Shown here: positions 1 through 11,170 of the stretch, piece by piece
How the letters are laid out: every line of letters begins with the position of its first letter
Position numbering within the stretch: the first letter of the stretch is position 1
Origin: Liolophura sinensis
Lineage: Eukaryota > Mollusca > Polyplacophora > Chitonida > Chitonidae
Direction: 5' to 3'
Length of the DNA: 64,000 nt
Assembly: GCF_032854445.1 (NCBI RefSeq)
Contig: NC_088298.1
Span: forward strand, 14,435,504 to 14,499,503
Notes under the pieces: model-generated
Database searches by the model: none
What the model was told of the DNA's origin: nothing
Seen by the model: only the letters and a program-made list of their open reading frames with translations
Translations under genes and position numbers: made by a program

Positions 1-245
1 TGCCTGAGGTATAATGTGTGCGTTAAAGCTGTGTGCACACGTATTGTGGATGCCTTGTATACACATGTATAGTGGATGCCTTTTATGCACACAATATTGT
101 TTACCTTGTATGGACACATGAGGTATACCATATTCATGCCAGGGTAGGCTGTGTTCCTTGAAGTTGTTTATATGCATGAGGTATGTTTTATATCTTGTTT
201 ACCTGCCTGACATATACTTCATATGCCTTGTGTACAAGCACGCGG
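1..245. repeat. Degenerate TG/CA-rich tandem repeat
   Basis: Loosely repeated phrases such as GTATACACATG, GTGGATGCC and ATGAGGTATA recur every 30-45 bases. Copies are too diverged to give a clean unit. No coding potential is evident. Confidence 0.5.
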
Positions 246-321
246 TATAGAGTGTATGCATCTGACATCACAGATGGGGATGTATATTGTTGTCATCAAG
301 TCCATACCTGTTCTTTCTCAG

Positions 322-399
322 TACCTTGGCTGCATTGTGCCAACGCCTGGCTGCTTTCTCGCTTATCGAATTACTGAATCGATAGAAGAATTGAATAAA
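322..399 (+). CDS. Candidate 78-nt internal exon, gene unknown
   Basis: The block is preceded by a good acceptor (polypyrimidine TTCTTTCTCAG ending at 321) and followed by a strong donor (AAA|GTAAGAG, GT at 400-401). Only one frame stays open across it, giving 26 codons starting YLGCIVPTPG and ending ESIEELNK, phase 0 at both ends. I do not recognise the peptide. It does not match the N-terminal part of hyccin as I remember it, although it lies upstream of the hyccin exons on the same strand. It could belong to an upstream or overlapping gene, be an alternative exon, or be chance. RNA-seq junctions would decide. Confidence 0.22.
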
Positions 400-415
400 G
401 TAAGAGTATCTCTTA

Positions 416-740
416 ATGAGGAGCCGAATTGAATTAATTCAAAGGGCAGTGCCTCCATTCGGGCGCTATTTTTTTTCTTTTGAAACTGCGCCAAAGCTGA
501 GATTGTCTGGTTTTGAGTATCAGATGTCCGCACTCACACCAGACTGGCTCACCTGTCTTTTACCTGGTATCAGCTTCGTTAAGCAAGTTCCGTACAGGTG
601 TGATCTGTTGATACTGTTGATACTGTTGCCATGGAAACGAGGTGTTGTGCCTGAGGCTTCTTCCATCTGTCTTTCTCTGTGACTTGGGTTTGACACATGA
701 TTCTGTGTGTGTCAATATGGGGATGTTTCAGGTCTAACTA
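416..740. other. Non-repetitive stretch, possibly regulatory
   Basis: Complex sequence with no recognised repeat and no convincing exon. It contains a perfect RFX-type site (listed separately). An 88-codon open frame here has no recognisable domain and I do not call it a gene. Confidence 0.3.
625..638. promoter_or_regulatory. RFX X-box-like site
   Basis: GTTGCCATGGAAAC matches the RFX-family X-box (GTTGCCATGG followed by RAAC or CAAC). Established knowledge: RFX factors bind such imperfect palindromes at ciliary and other genes. That it acts on a gene here is inference. Confidence 0.35.
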
Positions 741-950
741 ACCCTGCTAGATGCTTACGTGTACATAAGGAAATTTCAGTTTGTTTCCTAAAGGTATATA
801 ATTTTCATTTCTGTCTTGCCCAATATTCTTTAAACACTGACAAGCTTTTATTAAAACATCACCGTGTAAGTTATTAAATGACTTCTTCAAGTCAAGTGCA
901 TGTGGCATTGCTCGTGCACGTAACTTGTAAATATTGAACATCATTACGCT

Positions 951-1232
951 ACATATATGTATATGTACGTGTAGATGTACATGTACGTGTAGATGTACAT
1001 GTACGTGTACATGTAGATGTACATGTATGTGTACATGTAGATGTACGTGTACATGTAGATGTATGTGTACATGTACATGTATGTGTACATGCAGATGTAT
1101 GTGTATGTGTACATGTAGATGTATGTGTATGTGTACATGTAGATGTACATGTATGTGTACATGCAGATGTATGTGTATGTGTACATGTAGATGTACGTGT
1201 ATGTGTAAATGTAGATGTGCGTGTACTTGGGG
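951..1232. repeat. Minisatellite of (GTRYATGTAGAT)-like units
   Basis: About 280 bases made almost entirely of 6-base blocks (GTACAT, GTGTAC, GTAGAT, GTATGT) in irregular order. Because units are multiples of 3, several frames on both strands stay open and give Cys-Thr, Tyr-Thr or His-Thr-rich repeats; none is a credible protein. Confidence 0.9.
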
Positions 1233-1242
1233 TTTTATGTTG

Positions 1243-1556
1243 CACTTAGCAGTTGTTCAGTCACATGACGAGGAGGAGTCATTATAGGTGTGTGTACATA
1301 AATTGTATTCTCTTGTGGCAGAGTCTTGTGGCAGGTTGCCAAATTGCTACCACCACTTAAGTGACTATATCATGTCGAAACACCAGGCATGACATCCCAC
1401 CTTGTCACATTGCACATGTCCCGACACCAGGTCAAGCGGTCATGTTTTCTTCCTCTAACCTCCAAGTCTTTATTATGACCCGAACTGGATTTGGTCGCGG
1501 GGTTTCCCCACTTTCAAGGAGAACGCTCTAACCATTAGACCACCAAAGTGATACAT
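1243..1556 (-). mobile_element. tRNA-derived SINE, family B
   Basis: On the minus strand it begins with a tRNA-like head: TGGTCTAATGGTTAGAGCG (A box) at about 1530-1550, then GTTCGGGTCA (B box) near 1478-1487. The left end carries the family's 3' body (TCACATGACGA, CTTGGGGTTTTATGTTG). Diverged and lacking a clear target duplication. Confidence 0.7.
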
Positions 1557-1582
1557 TTATATTCATTCTATATATTCATATT

Positions 1583-1735
1583 TATTTATGTATTTATTTC
1601 ACTGGTGTTTTATGCCGTACTTAAGAATGTTTCACTTATGTGATGGCAGCCATCATTATGGTGGGAGGAGCAGGGTAGACCCCGGGGGAAACCCACGACT
1701 ATCTGCAGGTTGCTGGCAGACCTTACAATGTACAG
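1583..1735 (-). mobile_element. SINE family A, 5'-truncated
   Basis: The left end is the A-rich tail seen in reverse (TATTTATTTC), followed by the diagnostic core GTTTTATGCCGTACTTAAGAA, CATTATGGTGGGAGG, GGGGGAAACCCACGAC and GCAGGTTGCTGGCAGACC. The tRNA-like head is missing on the right. Confidence 0.85.
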
Positions 1736-3462
1736 CCGGCTATATATTCATAACATAACCCTATGGGAGTCAATTCATGTAAATGTATATAGGTTGATGG
1801 CTGTATTGTGTAAGCATTCTATACATACATTTAGCTATTATAGATTGCCTATGGATTATGGTAGCACCATGGAACTGTCGTGCATGACCTGAAGTTTCAC
1901 TCATGTCAATAAGTAGTAGTATTTTTCTGATTCTGAGAGATCTATTGATCTATAAAGAAAAGCCTTGAAAAACCTGGAAATATGAAATCTCTGCTAAGAG
2001 AAGCTACATCAGGCTCCTACATGTACTCTCCTCAGAATGGACAACGATTCAGTTGGATAACTTTAGAAAAGGAAAGTTTCTACAAGTGGTTGCTATTTAC
2101 TATCTGAAACATATTTTATTTGATCATACGCAAACTATTTTATAACACATTATTTTTTTTCTTAATTTGTTTCCAGTACAAACCAGATATTTGCATGCTC
2201 ATTATCAACTGGGGTTCAGGGGGAATGTGGAGAAGAAGTGTCAGTTTTACATTTTTTTTGCTGCAAAATAGCTTTGTTGTTATTTTAAAGTTTTTAAATA
2301 CTTAAAACTAAGTCGTGGTTACAAATTTGTTCTATAAACACTTGGTGAATTCAAAATTCACTTCTGAACTAAGGAAATTTGACCATTTTTCATGTTGGCA
2401 CAAATGTTTACAGACACAACGTAAGGAATCATAGTCATCTTACATACACGACTTTCGCAGTTTGACAAAACTAGTGAACAATCTCTAAAGCACATCAGCT
2501 GGTATGAGAGTGACTTTGTGGTCAGGTTGCTGTTGGTGGTTTTAGGTTCTAACCATTGTTGATATATGTGGTCGTATATTGTGATTCTTCAGTCTTTTCG
2601 AATGTTTGCAAGGTGTATATATAAGGATTATTATCCTTTTTTGGCCAACTTAACCAGTGCAGTTTTGTCTCCAAAACCAAATGAAAAATGTACATAAATT
2701 GCATTGAAAGTTGAGAAAAGGTTGAGAAATTAGGGTATATACATGCAGGTTAGAGATTTCATAAGAAAACTGTTGATTTTCTTGAATTTGATTTCTTGTA
2801 AACGTTTTTGCTTGGCCCTCTTGAGGACTGTCTGAAACTATTAGACTGTATTAGACTGAATTAGCATAAGTGAAATACATAAAATTCAAACACCTGAGAA
2901 CCTGAGCTTTGTAATTTACCTGCACTGAGGACTCCTTTACATAAACATGTTTGGGTGTAGTACCCTCCATGTTGACTGTCATTAAACAAACACCTGTCTG
3001 GCAGTAGACAAATGAAGTGGGAGATTTAAGGATAGAAAGATGTTTACCTTGGACTGGTTTAAGTGCATTTTAATTTACCCATAATCTGATGTTTTTCTGC
3101 CCACTCTGTCCTGTAACTACTTGTTAAATACGATTACAATGTATCAAATTACAATTTTGGAATGACACAAATGTGACAATAATGAGGTTTCAGAAGTTAT
3201 GAGGGTAACAGTTAGTGTGCTGTTGACATTTGAGAGCTTTCAAAGAGACTAATGAAAATGCGAAACATAACAAAACCCAGTGAAAAGAGTTGTTGGGCTG
3301 GGAAGGGTATTGCATGGAAGCTAACAGCATTTTCAGGTGGATGTTTTCTGCAGTGTTATTGTCTAAAGTTTAATGTTCAGGCCGGGTTCAAGGTTTAGTT
3401 GTTTATCAAAATTTGGCATACAACATATTTACTGCAGGTTTGAATACAGTTGACTACTTCAG
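1736..3462. other. Intronic or intergenic sequence, mostly unique
   Basis: AT-rich, no exon recognised on either strand. A MITE copy lies at 2575-2740; otherwise nothing distinctive. Confidence 0.5.
2575..2740 (+). mobile_element. MITE-1 copy (diverged)
   Basis: Shares the family's landmarks: TCTTTTCGAATGTTTGCAAGGTGT near the left end, TTGGCCAAC and TTTTGTCTCCAAAA in the middle, and GAGAAAAGGTTGAGAAATTAGGGTA at the right end. Termini are eroded compared with the 48.6 kb copy. Confidence 0.65.
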
Positions 3463-3850
3463 TGGCCTAATGGTCAAGTGTCCGTTTCAAACTTGGGTCG
3501 TCGTCAGATGACTGAAAAGCTGTTAAGTATGACGTTAAACCCTAAGCACACACTCGTTCACTTGAAGTTGGGAGACCCGGGATCAAATCTGGTTTGGGTC
3601 ATACCAGAAACATAGTACTTGTTGTTGCTTTGCTTGGCACTCAGCAGTTTATAGAGCAAGGAAACAGAACTGGTTGGCCTGATGTCAGCATAATGTGACA
3701 GGGTATGATGTTATTTCTGGCGTCTTTGGCACTATACGTCAGTGGCCTGCCATGGACTTGCCCAGCCACAAGAAGACACAATATACATATATGTACACTT
3801 GAAGACAATTGCTGCTGACATTTTAATAGTAATATTCTGTTCCAGCCCAT
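3463..3850 (+). mobile_element. SINE family B, compound copy
   Basis: Two pieces in tandem. The first runs from a tRNA-like head (AGTGGCCTAATGGTCAAGTG) straight into the family's 3' end (GATGACTGAAAAGCTGTTAAG, then GACGTTAAACCCTAAGCAC), so its middle is deleted. The second starts at about 3551 with a B-box-like GGGATCAAATCTGG and continues through the body found also at 26.9 kb (GCAAGGAAACAGAACTGGTT). The 69-codon minus-strand frame here is a shadow. Confidence 0.65.
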
Positions 3851-3956
3851 TCACTCTACTTGTGAAAAATCAAAGGTGAACTATGACTTATGTGAGCATA
3901 CTGTGCCAATGGTTTTGAAACATAGTGCTATGCCACACATTACTGCACAAGATATG

Positions 3957-4325
3957 AGTGAGTGAGTGAGTGAGTGCTTGGGGTTTAAAGTCGTAATTAA
4001 CAATTTTTCAGTGGTATGACCACGAAGAAATCCTTAGAGTGCACATAATGTGCCTCCTTGTTGCAGTATGGATTTCCACCACTCTTTCATCTAGTGCTGC
4101 TTCACTGAGACGTCTTACCAAAGGCAAATAAGGCACATCGCCCGAGGCATTTTACTGATACAGGTCAACCAGTGGTTGCATTGTCCCCTTAATACTGAAC
4201 GCCAAGCGAGAAAGTTATAACTTCCTTTTTTAAGGCCTTAGATGTGACTCGATCCAGGATTGACCCTGGAAATACCGCCTCCCGAAGCAGACGCTCTACC
4301 AACTGTGCTATTGGGGCCGGTGCAC
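3957..4325 (-). mobile_element. SINE family B, near full length
   Basis: Read on the minus strand it starts with a clear tRNA-like head: CCCCAATAGCACAGTTGG (A box) and GGATCGAGTC (B box), then the body (AACGCCAAG.. in reverse, CCTCCTTGTTGCAG, TTTCAGTGGTATGACCACGA) and ends in CACTCACTCACTCA, seen here as TGAGTGAGTGAGTGAG. The 42.0 kb copy is very similar. Confidence 0.85.
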
Positions 4326-4754
4326 AAGACATGTACAGCTTTCCAGACATACACATTGAAATTACTGCGATAGTTTTTGGAATGAGATTTCGGTGACGCT
4401 GGAAAGAGTTGATCTGCCTAGAGAAATATTACTGCGATTAATTTGTACAATTGCATTGAATCAAATGCAAGAGTAAACAGAAAACCATGCAATTCTGATC
4501 ACACACAAGTAAATTGTTGATGTAAATAGTAGATAAAATATTGCATAATCAGTCACCGTATATATTGTTGTTATACTGGAATTGATTTAGCACAATGAAA
4601 TGAAATCTTAGTCAATTTGTATGATGCAAATATACATCACTAAACTGTATATAATGTACATATATACATCTAGATCAGTACCGGTTGTAAATATTTGTTG
4701 TCAGACACTGTTTTACAGTGTGATCTGAACAAAAAAAGTAGTTATTATGTATGT

Positions 4755-4814
<60 letters not shown>
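4755..4814. repeat. (AT)n microsatellite
   Basis: About 30 uninterrupted AT dinucleotides. Confidence 0.97.
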
Positions 4815-4817
<3 letters not shown>

Positions 4818-5244
4818 AATTAACCCAGCATGTTGAAAGTGGTGCTTGTTGAAATTGTCTCCAGGCCATTTATGAGATCTGAGGATTCTGTAACCTACAC
4901 ACATACTTAAAAGATTTGTGATGTAATCATTGCCTAATTTATGTTCCCAAATGTACATGCATGTGCACATTTTTGATATTTAAACACTGCATGTCCTACC
5001 TGGGGTCCCCCATAATACACTCAGCAAGTAAGTGTATTGGATTGGATGCATAGTGGCAGAGAAAATTGGACAAAAGTGTTCATATAACATTCCTGCCTTT
5101 GTAGTTACATCATTGCTATATTCAACACTGTTCTGAAGAACTTTTCACTCACATGTATACAATGTCAGGTATGTCAGTTTTATGCGCACACCTATTGACT
5201 CATCTCCAACTGACTGAAAAATTGTCAGGTAAAACCCTTATGGT

Positions 5245-5366
5245 ACATACATACATACATGCCTACAGACATACAGACGTACATGCACACATGCATACAG
5301 ACATACATACATACATGCATACATACACGCATGCATGCATACATACATGCTTACATACATACATTT
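5245..5366. repeat. (ACAT)n / (GCATACAT)n microsatellite
   Basis: Imperfect tetranucleotide repeat of ACAT with GCAT and ACAG variants. The His/Thr-rich open frames over it are artefacts of the repeat. Confidence 0.95.
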
Positions 5367-5573
5367 TTTTGGGCAGAGGAATTCCTAGTTATCTGCACAT
5401 GTATAAAATTATTCCTTTGGCAAGCTACTGAACAGTTTTCCCTTGCAGGATTTATAGACATAATATCATTGGAGCTGAACAGTTAAGTGTATAATAAATC
5501 ATTTATATATAATACATGTACATAATATTTTGGCCCATACATGCTCCATTTTCTGTTCTCTTTGTCTTTTCAG

Positions 5574-5708
5574 ACACTGGACCCAGTTTGCCATCAATTG
5601 TTTGAGTTTTATCGCTCAGATGAAGAACAGTTACAGAGGTTCAGTCTGGAGTTTGTCCCCACGCTTATCTGGCTCTATTTTGATACCTTAGCTCGCAATG
5701 ATAAAAAG
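5574..5708 (+). CDS. FAM126: Hyccin (FAM126) homologue, internal exon A
   Basis: A 135-nt exon of 45 codons, phase 0 at both ends, with a strong acceptor (TTTGTCTTTTCAG) and donor (AAAAAG|GTGAGA). It encodes TLDPVCHQLFEFYRS, then DEEQLQRFSLEFVPTLIW and ends LARNDKK. Vertebrate hyccin, as I remember it, has EPVCHQLFEFYRSGEEQL followed by LIWCYL at roughly residues 50-90, so the match is specific. Family knowledge: hyccin joins TTC7 to stabilise phosphatidylinositol 4-kinase IIIalpha at the plasma membrane, with EFR3 as anchor, and human FAM126A loss causes hypomyelination with congenital cataract. The exon falls in the N-terminal helical domain that packs against TTC7. It pairs with exon B at 28606. 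The start codon and earlier exons were not found. Confidence 0.93.
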
Positions 5709-6097
5709 GTGAGACTACACTTTTTTACTTAGTTCAGGGGTGACAAATTTCAGTTGATCAGCTGATCCGATGTGTTCGAAGGGAAATTAGGATTTTCAAA
5801 GTACTTTATTTTTATCCAAAATCACCGGCCCTATTTGTCTTGGTAACAGAGGCAAGCTAGGATGAAGTTGATCCACTGAACAGCTTAGCATGATGAATAA
5901 GCAATTTGAGTAACACTGAAGAAATTCATTTTGACAATTCTCCTGACGATTACTTAATTAAAGTCAAAATACTGAGGTCGTCAAAATCAATTTTTTCGGG
6001 GGTAAGCCAGTAGAAGAAATTTCAGCTGATTTTCATGGAAAGGATTCTCTTCCCTGGTTAGTAAAATACATTTTATTTTTTATTAATGTTACATAAT

Positions 6098-6352
6098 TTT
6101 TTTATTTCATTTGTGTCTTACACCATGCTCAATAATATTTCACTTATACAACGGCGGCCAGCAATATGGTGGGAGGAAACTGGGCAGAGCCCGGGGGAAA
6201 CCCATGACCATCTGCAGGTTGCTTGCAGACCTTCCCTTGTAAGGCCGGAGAGGAAGCCAGGATGAGCTGGACTTGAACTCATAGCGACCGCATTGGTGCG
6301 GTGGCATTACGCTGTGTTTGCGCGCTAACCAACTCAGTCACGAAAGCTCCCC
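6098..6352 (-). mobile_element. SINE family A, near full length
   Basis: Minus-strand head at the right end (GAGCTTTCGTGACTGAGTTGG, A box; GAGTTCAAGTCCAGC, B box), middle with CTTCCTCTCCGGCC, then GGGTTTCCCCCGGGCTCTGCC, GTATAAGTGAAATATT, and a decayed A-rich tail on the left. Confidence 0.9.
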
Positions 6353-6647
6353 ATGATTTTTTAATGTTATGTTGTTGTTGAACCATAACCTAGAGACTAG
6401 CAGTTGACATGGTAGAGTTGTCACTGTAAATATATCTGCCCTATCCCAGTTGTAAGCTATGCTATTACATTCTTATCATTACCTAACTGGGAAGATGGTC
6501 TTTGCGAGTGTGCTGTCGTAATTGTCAAAACAACAAGGTCATATCTGCAGCCATTTTAGTTCCGGAAAACGTTTTGACTCCCAAACTGTTGGTTGCCCGA
6601 ACTTAGTAGGCGTTTTAGGGGGGGGGGGGGTGCGAATGGGAGGTGCC

Positions 6648-6798
6648 TGCCAGCGCAGACATATGGGGGAAGGTCTGCCAGCAACCTGCAGATGGCTGTG
6701 GGTTTCTCCTGGGCTCTGCCAAGTTTCCTCCCACCATAATGCTTGTCACCATTGTAGAAGTGAAATAAGAACGGCATAGAACACCAAGCAAATAAATA
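6648..6798 (+). mobile_element. SINE family A, 5'-truncated
   Basis: Plus-strand body GGAAGGTCTGCCAGCAACCTG, GTTTCCTCCCACCATAATG, AGAAGTGAAATAAGAACGGC and a short AAATAAATA tail. A G12 run lies just upstream at 6620-6631. Open frames of 85 and 102 codons here are SINE shadows. Confidence 0.85.
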
Positions 6799-7144
6799 GT
6801 GAATTGAACAAAAAATATGATGGCTTACCAATAAAAAATTTAATTTTGTACAAATTTCTTTCATTCACAGTTTATGATTGTCCAGTTGAAATTAGAGTTG
6901 AATTTTATAGAATTTGTTTGCACACATCACATTAATAAAGTCTGATTTTTTTCTAGATTTAACCCTGAACTGTATACTCTACAAAAATCTGTTCTTCATA
7001 TATCTTGAAGTAATTCTTACTTTATGACACCAAGTTATATGTGAATATTACAGACAATAATTTCAAAGATACATATAATATGAATGCATTTTGAGCAAGT
7101 CGAATTTCACTCACGGGTAAGCTGCTCTTGGCATCATCCTGAAA

Positions 7145-7268
7145 GCCGTGCTTGAAGAATATTTCACTTCTATGAAGAGGGTCAGTGTTATGGTTGAAGG
7201 AAATCAGGCAGAGCCCAGGGGAAACCCATGACCATCCGCAGGTTGCTGTCAGACCTTCCCACGTACAC
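7145..7268 (-). mobile_element. SINE family A fragment
   Basis: Core motifs AATATTTCACTTCTATGA, GGCAGAGCCCAGGGGAAACCC and GCAGGTTGCTGTCAGACCTTCC; both ends are lost. Confidence 0.8.
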
Positions 7269-7269
7269 A

Positions 7270-8540
7270 TTTTTTGAATTCTATTGAGATGAATGTTTGA
7301 ATTGCTATTAAATATCTTGCATGCTGCTCAGGATGAAAAAAGACCATTCTGTACTCAGATCATCTTGAACCTTTAACACTGTACAGTATATGTATTTTAT
7401 AAAAGTATAATAATTGTATTAACTATCATATTGATGTGCATGTAACAATATCCTAGCCCGGGACCCAAGTTTTTGCCCAAGATGATTAGTGAGCCTGCCC
7501 TTTGATTTTATACTCAAAGTCTTTGTAACTGAGAATTGCTCTGCAGATGGAGGGTATGAGGGCAGGTGAGATACCTCAATGTCGTGACTGTAGAAACATG
7601 TGCGTGAGCCACTGTCAACTTCTTGGTGCTCATTAGGGCAGCTGTAGCAAATTGTCTTGATTATCTATGAGCATGTTTCAAAAGCTACAGGTATGTTATT
7701 TACGGCCGTCAATTTGCTTTATTTGCTGAAAACTCTGTCAGTGGTGTGCTGCAGGTACGTCTACAATCACGACTCACCTGCACCACTTTAATGATGTAGG
7801 GTTCCTACGATTGCAAGCCATATCTGAATGAGCAGTATGTCTTTAGACTAGGAATCACTCATGCGTGACAATGTAATAATGACGACAGTTCTGGAGGTAT
7901 ATTCAGGGCCATATATACATGTACTTTAACAATGTATGGGTGCTCAAGTAATATATCTGCTCTCCCAGAAATCAAATCTTGGTAGCTTAATATGGAATCA
8001 ATTCCACCAGGGGATGAAATTGCTTACAAAATATCACTGGCCAGTAAGACCATAACCGATCCTGGTTGACATTAGCTGATCGTTCATGCAGATGTGTATT
8101 AAAGGAAAACATGAGCAAAACATTGTATGATTTATTTATTTTCAGCGAAATGTATGCATTTAGGAGAAGCTATATTTTTAGATTTTTGTCAATGCATGTC
8201 GCGATGCTGTCACTGTGGCGACAGATTCAAATGTGTAGAAGTCATAGGCCAGCCAGACCTGTTTTAATTGCTTGTTTATTGTCTCTGCTGGTCTGACCAA
8301 AAATTGAAACTTTTACTATTTGAATACCAAACAGACCATGGCGTAAAATTTGAGTCCTATGTATACACCAGAAAGTTGCTTTAATATTAGCTTATGAACA
8401 AAATATGAATGTGAGTTTAGAATCCGGATTTGATCCATGTAGTGTTTTGGGTTCTTCTAGCTTGCCTGTATGAAGTAAGCAGAGGTATTGTGAGAGGTGG
8501 TGAAAATGTTTTTTTTGGGAGGGGGGGTGGGGGGAGTTAA
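7270..8540. other. Intron, unique sequence
   Basis: No repeat family or exon recognised. A G-rich run at 8515-8534 marks the edge of the following tandem array. Confidence 0.5.
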
Positions 8541-9180
8541 CTCCTGTATAACAGACTCTCATACATGGATTGAAGGTTAAGCGTCTTTTTGAAACTCCTG
8601 TATAATGGGCTCTCATACATGGCTTGAAGGTTAAGCTTTTTTAAACTCCAGTATAATGGGCTCTCATACATGGATTGAAGGTTAAGCTTCTTTTTGAAAC
8701 ACCTGTATAATGGACTGTCTTACATGGATTGAAGGTTAAGCTTCTTCTTTAAACTCCTGTATAATCGGCTCTCATGCATGGATTGAAGGTTAAGCTTCTT
8801 TTTTAAACCCCTGTATAATGGGCTCTCATACATGGATTGAAGGTTAAGCTTCTTTTTGAAACTCCTGTATAATGGACTCTCTTACATGGATTGAAGGTTA
8901 AGCTTCTTCTTTAAACTCCTGTATAATCGGCTCTCATACATGGATTGAAGGTTATAAAGCTTTTTTTCAGCTCCCTGTTCTAAGGAATGGTGAGTAAATG
9001 TACATAGGTGTATGGTAGGTTAAGCTTTTTTTTTAGCTAATGTGTATTGGGAATTGGTACATGGATTGAAGGTTAAGCTTTTTAGCTCCCTTGGCTAAGG
9101 TGTATATATGGTGTGTAAATGTACATACTCAGATGGAGGGTTAAGCTGTTTTTTTATGTAGCACCCAGTCTAAGACATGG
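8541..9180. repeat. 54-bp tandem array with degenerate tail
   Basis: Eight copies of a ~54-bp unit run from 8541 to about 8970, each with CTCCTGTATAATGGRCTCTC, then ACATGGATTGAAGGTTAAGC. Units starting near 8700 and 8862 are closer to each other than to their neighbours (both carry GGACT.TCTTACATGG then CGGCTCTCAT), giving a 162-bp, three-unit higher-order period. From 8970 to 9180 diverged copies keep only GATTGAAGGTTAAGC.TTTT. Confidence 0.93.
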
Positions 9181-9216
9181 TGTGTAAATGTACCTACTCA
9201 TCTCCTGCCAAACAAT

Positions 9217-9405
9217 TGCCACCCATTGTGCATGGATATAGCCAAATGCAGTTCACGATTTGCATACAAAGATCAGTGTCCACAGTGACGTTTTTTACCA
9301 GCACAACATTTTCTGCAGTCTTTATGCATATGATAAACAGTCGTATTTATGACAGTGTTATAATTTTGACCTTTCATTCCTGTTGATTTAATGCAGAAAA
9401 ACTTA
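9217..9405 (+). repeat. Dispersed module M, copy 1
   Basis: About 190 bases homologous to 12007-12214: shared landmarks are GCCAAATGCAGTTCACGATTTGCATA, TTTTTACCA, TTTATGCATATGATA, AACAGTCGTATTTATGACAGT and TTTTGACCTTT. Each copy directly follows a tandem-repeat region. Confidence 0.75.
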
Positions 9406-10292
9406 AAATGATTCACATATTTTTCCTTTTGTCCTGTACCATATTGTTTTTATACCTGCAACATCTATAGGACCCATGTACACGTTAGACATGCTAGGTC
9501 AGACAAGTTCACACCTGTCTGCCAGAGATAAATGCTCTGTTGAGGTGCTAAGTACCTGTTAACGAGGTAGATTACTACAGATAATTATATTGGCTCGTTG
9601 GAACGTCCAGGTAGAACATACATGTAGATGTAGGTGATTACTTCTCTGGTCAGATGGCGACCAGTGGATAAGTCATTTCCAGATAATTACTGATGATCTG
9701 TGGGTATTAAAGGCCTGGCAGTCCTGCACACGCCCTGCTGGGCTATATACTGTTGTGCCGGTACAGCTTTATTGATGTTCGGTAGTAAGCAGTATTGCTC
9801 CTGAAGTTGAACATTTTTCATGTGACACATTTTGCTTTATTCTGATTGATTCATCCATCTTATAGGGACATTTTGGAGTTCTTTTGTAAAGTTTGGTTAA
9901 TTTTTTTTTACCAGAAAAACTTAAATGTTGATATTAAAAGTATGATTTCAAGGCCTTAACATTTATGTGCTTCTGAAAATGCATTTTTACAGGTCAAACT
10001 TCAGGTGAAATATAGTAAACCTATTCTACTGTACACAAGTGTGTGAGCTTTATGTTTCTTTTTTTTTTTTCACGCATTACCTCCAGCCATGCTTTAATAT
10101 ATTGATTCCTCTGCAATTTGTCTTCATTTGTCTTTGCACCCCAAGTTAAATTTTTTTTTTTTTTTTTTTCGTGTCCTGTCTCCAGCTATTTTGTGGGTGA
10201 TACATGTACATGTTTGTTGTTTTTATACTGTCTGGTGCTCACCTTGACCTTTTCACTCCAGAATAATGTGGCTTATCTTCACCAACCTTGCC
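9406..10292. other. Intron, unique, with a complex block at 9480-9740
   Basis: No exon. The 9480-9740 part is high-complexity with several homeodomain-type TAATTA/AATTAT cores and E-box-like CACCTG; possibly conserved noncoding DNA, not testable here. Poly-T runs occur at 10060 and 10149-10169. Confidence 0.35.
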
Positions 10293-10488
10293 TTGTATTT
10301 ATTTATTTATTTGAGTGGTGTTTTATGCCGTACTCAAGAATGTTTCACTTATACAACGGCGGCCATCATTATGGTGGGAGGAAACCAGGTGAAGCCCTGG
10401 GAAAACCCACAACCATCCGCAGGTTGCTGCAGACCTTCCCACGTATGGCCAGAGAGGAAGCCAGCATGAGCTGGGCTTGAACTCACAT
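10293..10488 (-). mobile_element. SINE family A, partly 5'-truncated
   Basis: Tail in reverse (ATTTATTTATTTATTTG), then GTGTTTTATGCCGTACTCAAG, CATTATGGTGGGAGGAAACC, GCCAGAGAGGAAGCCAGCATG, ending near the B-box region (TTGAACTCAC). The upstream tRNA-like head is missing. The 120-codon frame over it is spurious. Confidence 0.9.
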
Positions 10489-10984
10489 CTTGCCTTGTAG
10501 GTTCATGCTTGGCCATTTACAGGTAGGAGAACAAGAAGGGTGTTGATAACCAGGTTCCTTTGAGGATTGACTGGGTTTGTCAAGGCTTTTCTGTTTTGTG
10601 AACTCACTCTGTTCTCCTGTAAATGCAGTTTTAAATAAGCTTTTCATGTGGGGCTATAGTTTCTTATGCAATCATCTGTCTGGAGAAGCTTATTGTGTCT
10701 CTGACCACTTTACGAGATTCATGGTTTGTCAAAGTTTATCTAATCTTTGGGCTTCATTTTCTCTGGTATACACAGTGTCGATAGAAAACTTTCCATATCT
10801 GTCTTAGTACTGGGAGACTTTGTTATGGGCCAATGCATGTGCCTTCCTAGATTTCCTAGACAGAATGTTTAAAACATCCACATAGACAGTGACTGTTTTC
10901 TGCTGAGTGATTGCTGTGGCCACACATGGTCATAGATAGCCAATCAGTGGTAGCGATGTCACAGGGTTGCATTTGCCCTTACCC
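10489..10984. other. Intron, unique sequence
   Basis: Nothing recognised on either strand. Confidence 0.5.
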
Positions 10985-11170
10985 CTGTAAGGTGTACTAG
11001 AGGTACACTTGAGGTGCATCTGAGGTGTACCATTGGAGGCGTAGCATATCAGAACTGAGGTGTATTGAAGGTGTATCTGAGGTATTGCCAAATATGTAAA
11101 TTAGTACCTCAATGGAGGTGTACCCGGTAAATATTCGGTAAAAATATGATGCCTGAGGTGTATCTGAGGC
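10985..11170. repeat. Degenerate GAGGTGTAYCT repeat, first cluster
   Basis: The phrases GAGGTGTAYC, GAGGTACAC and TGAGGTGTATCTGAGG recur irregularly, several in near-palindromic form because CCTC and GAGG flank GTAC. Confidence 0.7.

Larger units (their letters stand above)
4326..5573. other. Intron or upstream sequence with simple repeats
   Basis: No exon or recognised element besides the AT and ACAT repeats listed separately. The polypyrimidine tract and AG of the following hyccin exon lie at its right end. Confidence 0.5.

Noticed and set aside
944-1287. Cys/Thr and Tyr/Thr-rich frames up to 117 codons
   Set aside because: Products of a 6-base minisatellite open in many frames.
10118-10480. 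120-codon + strand frame
   Set aside because: Starts in poly-T and ends in a minus-oriented SINE A.
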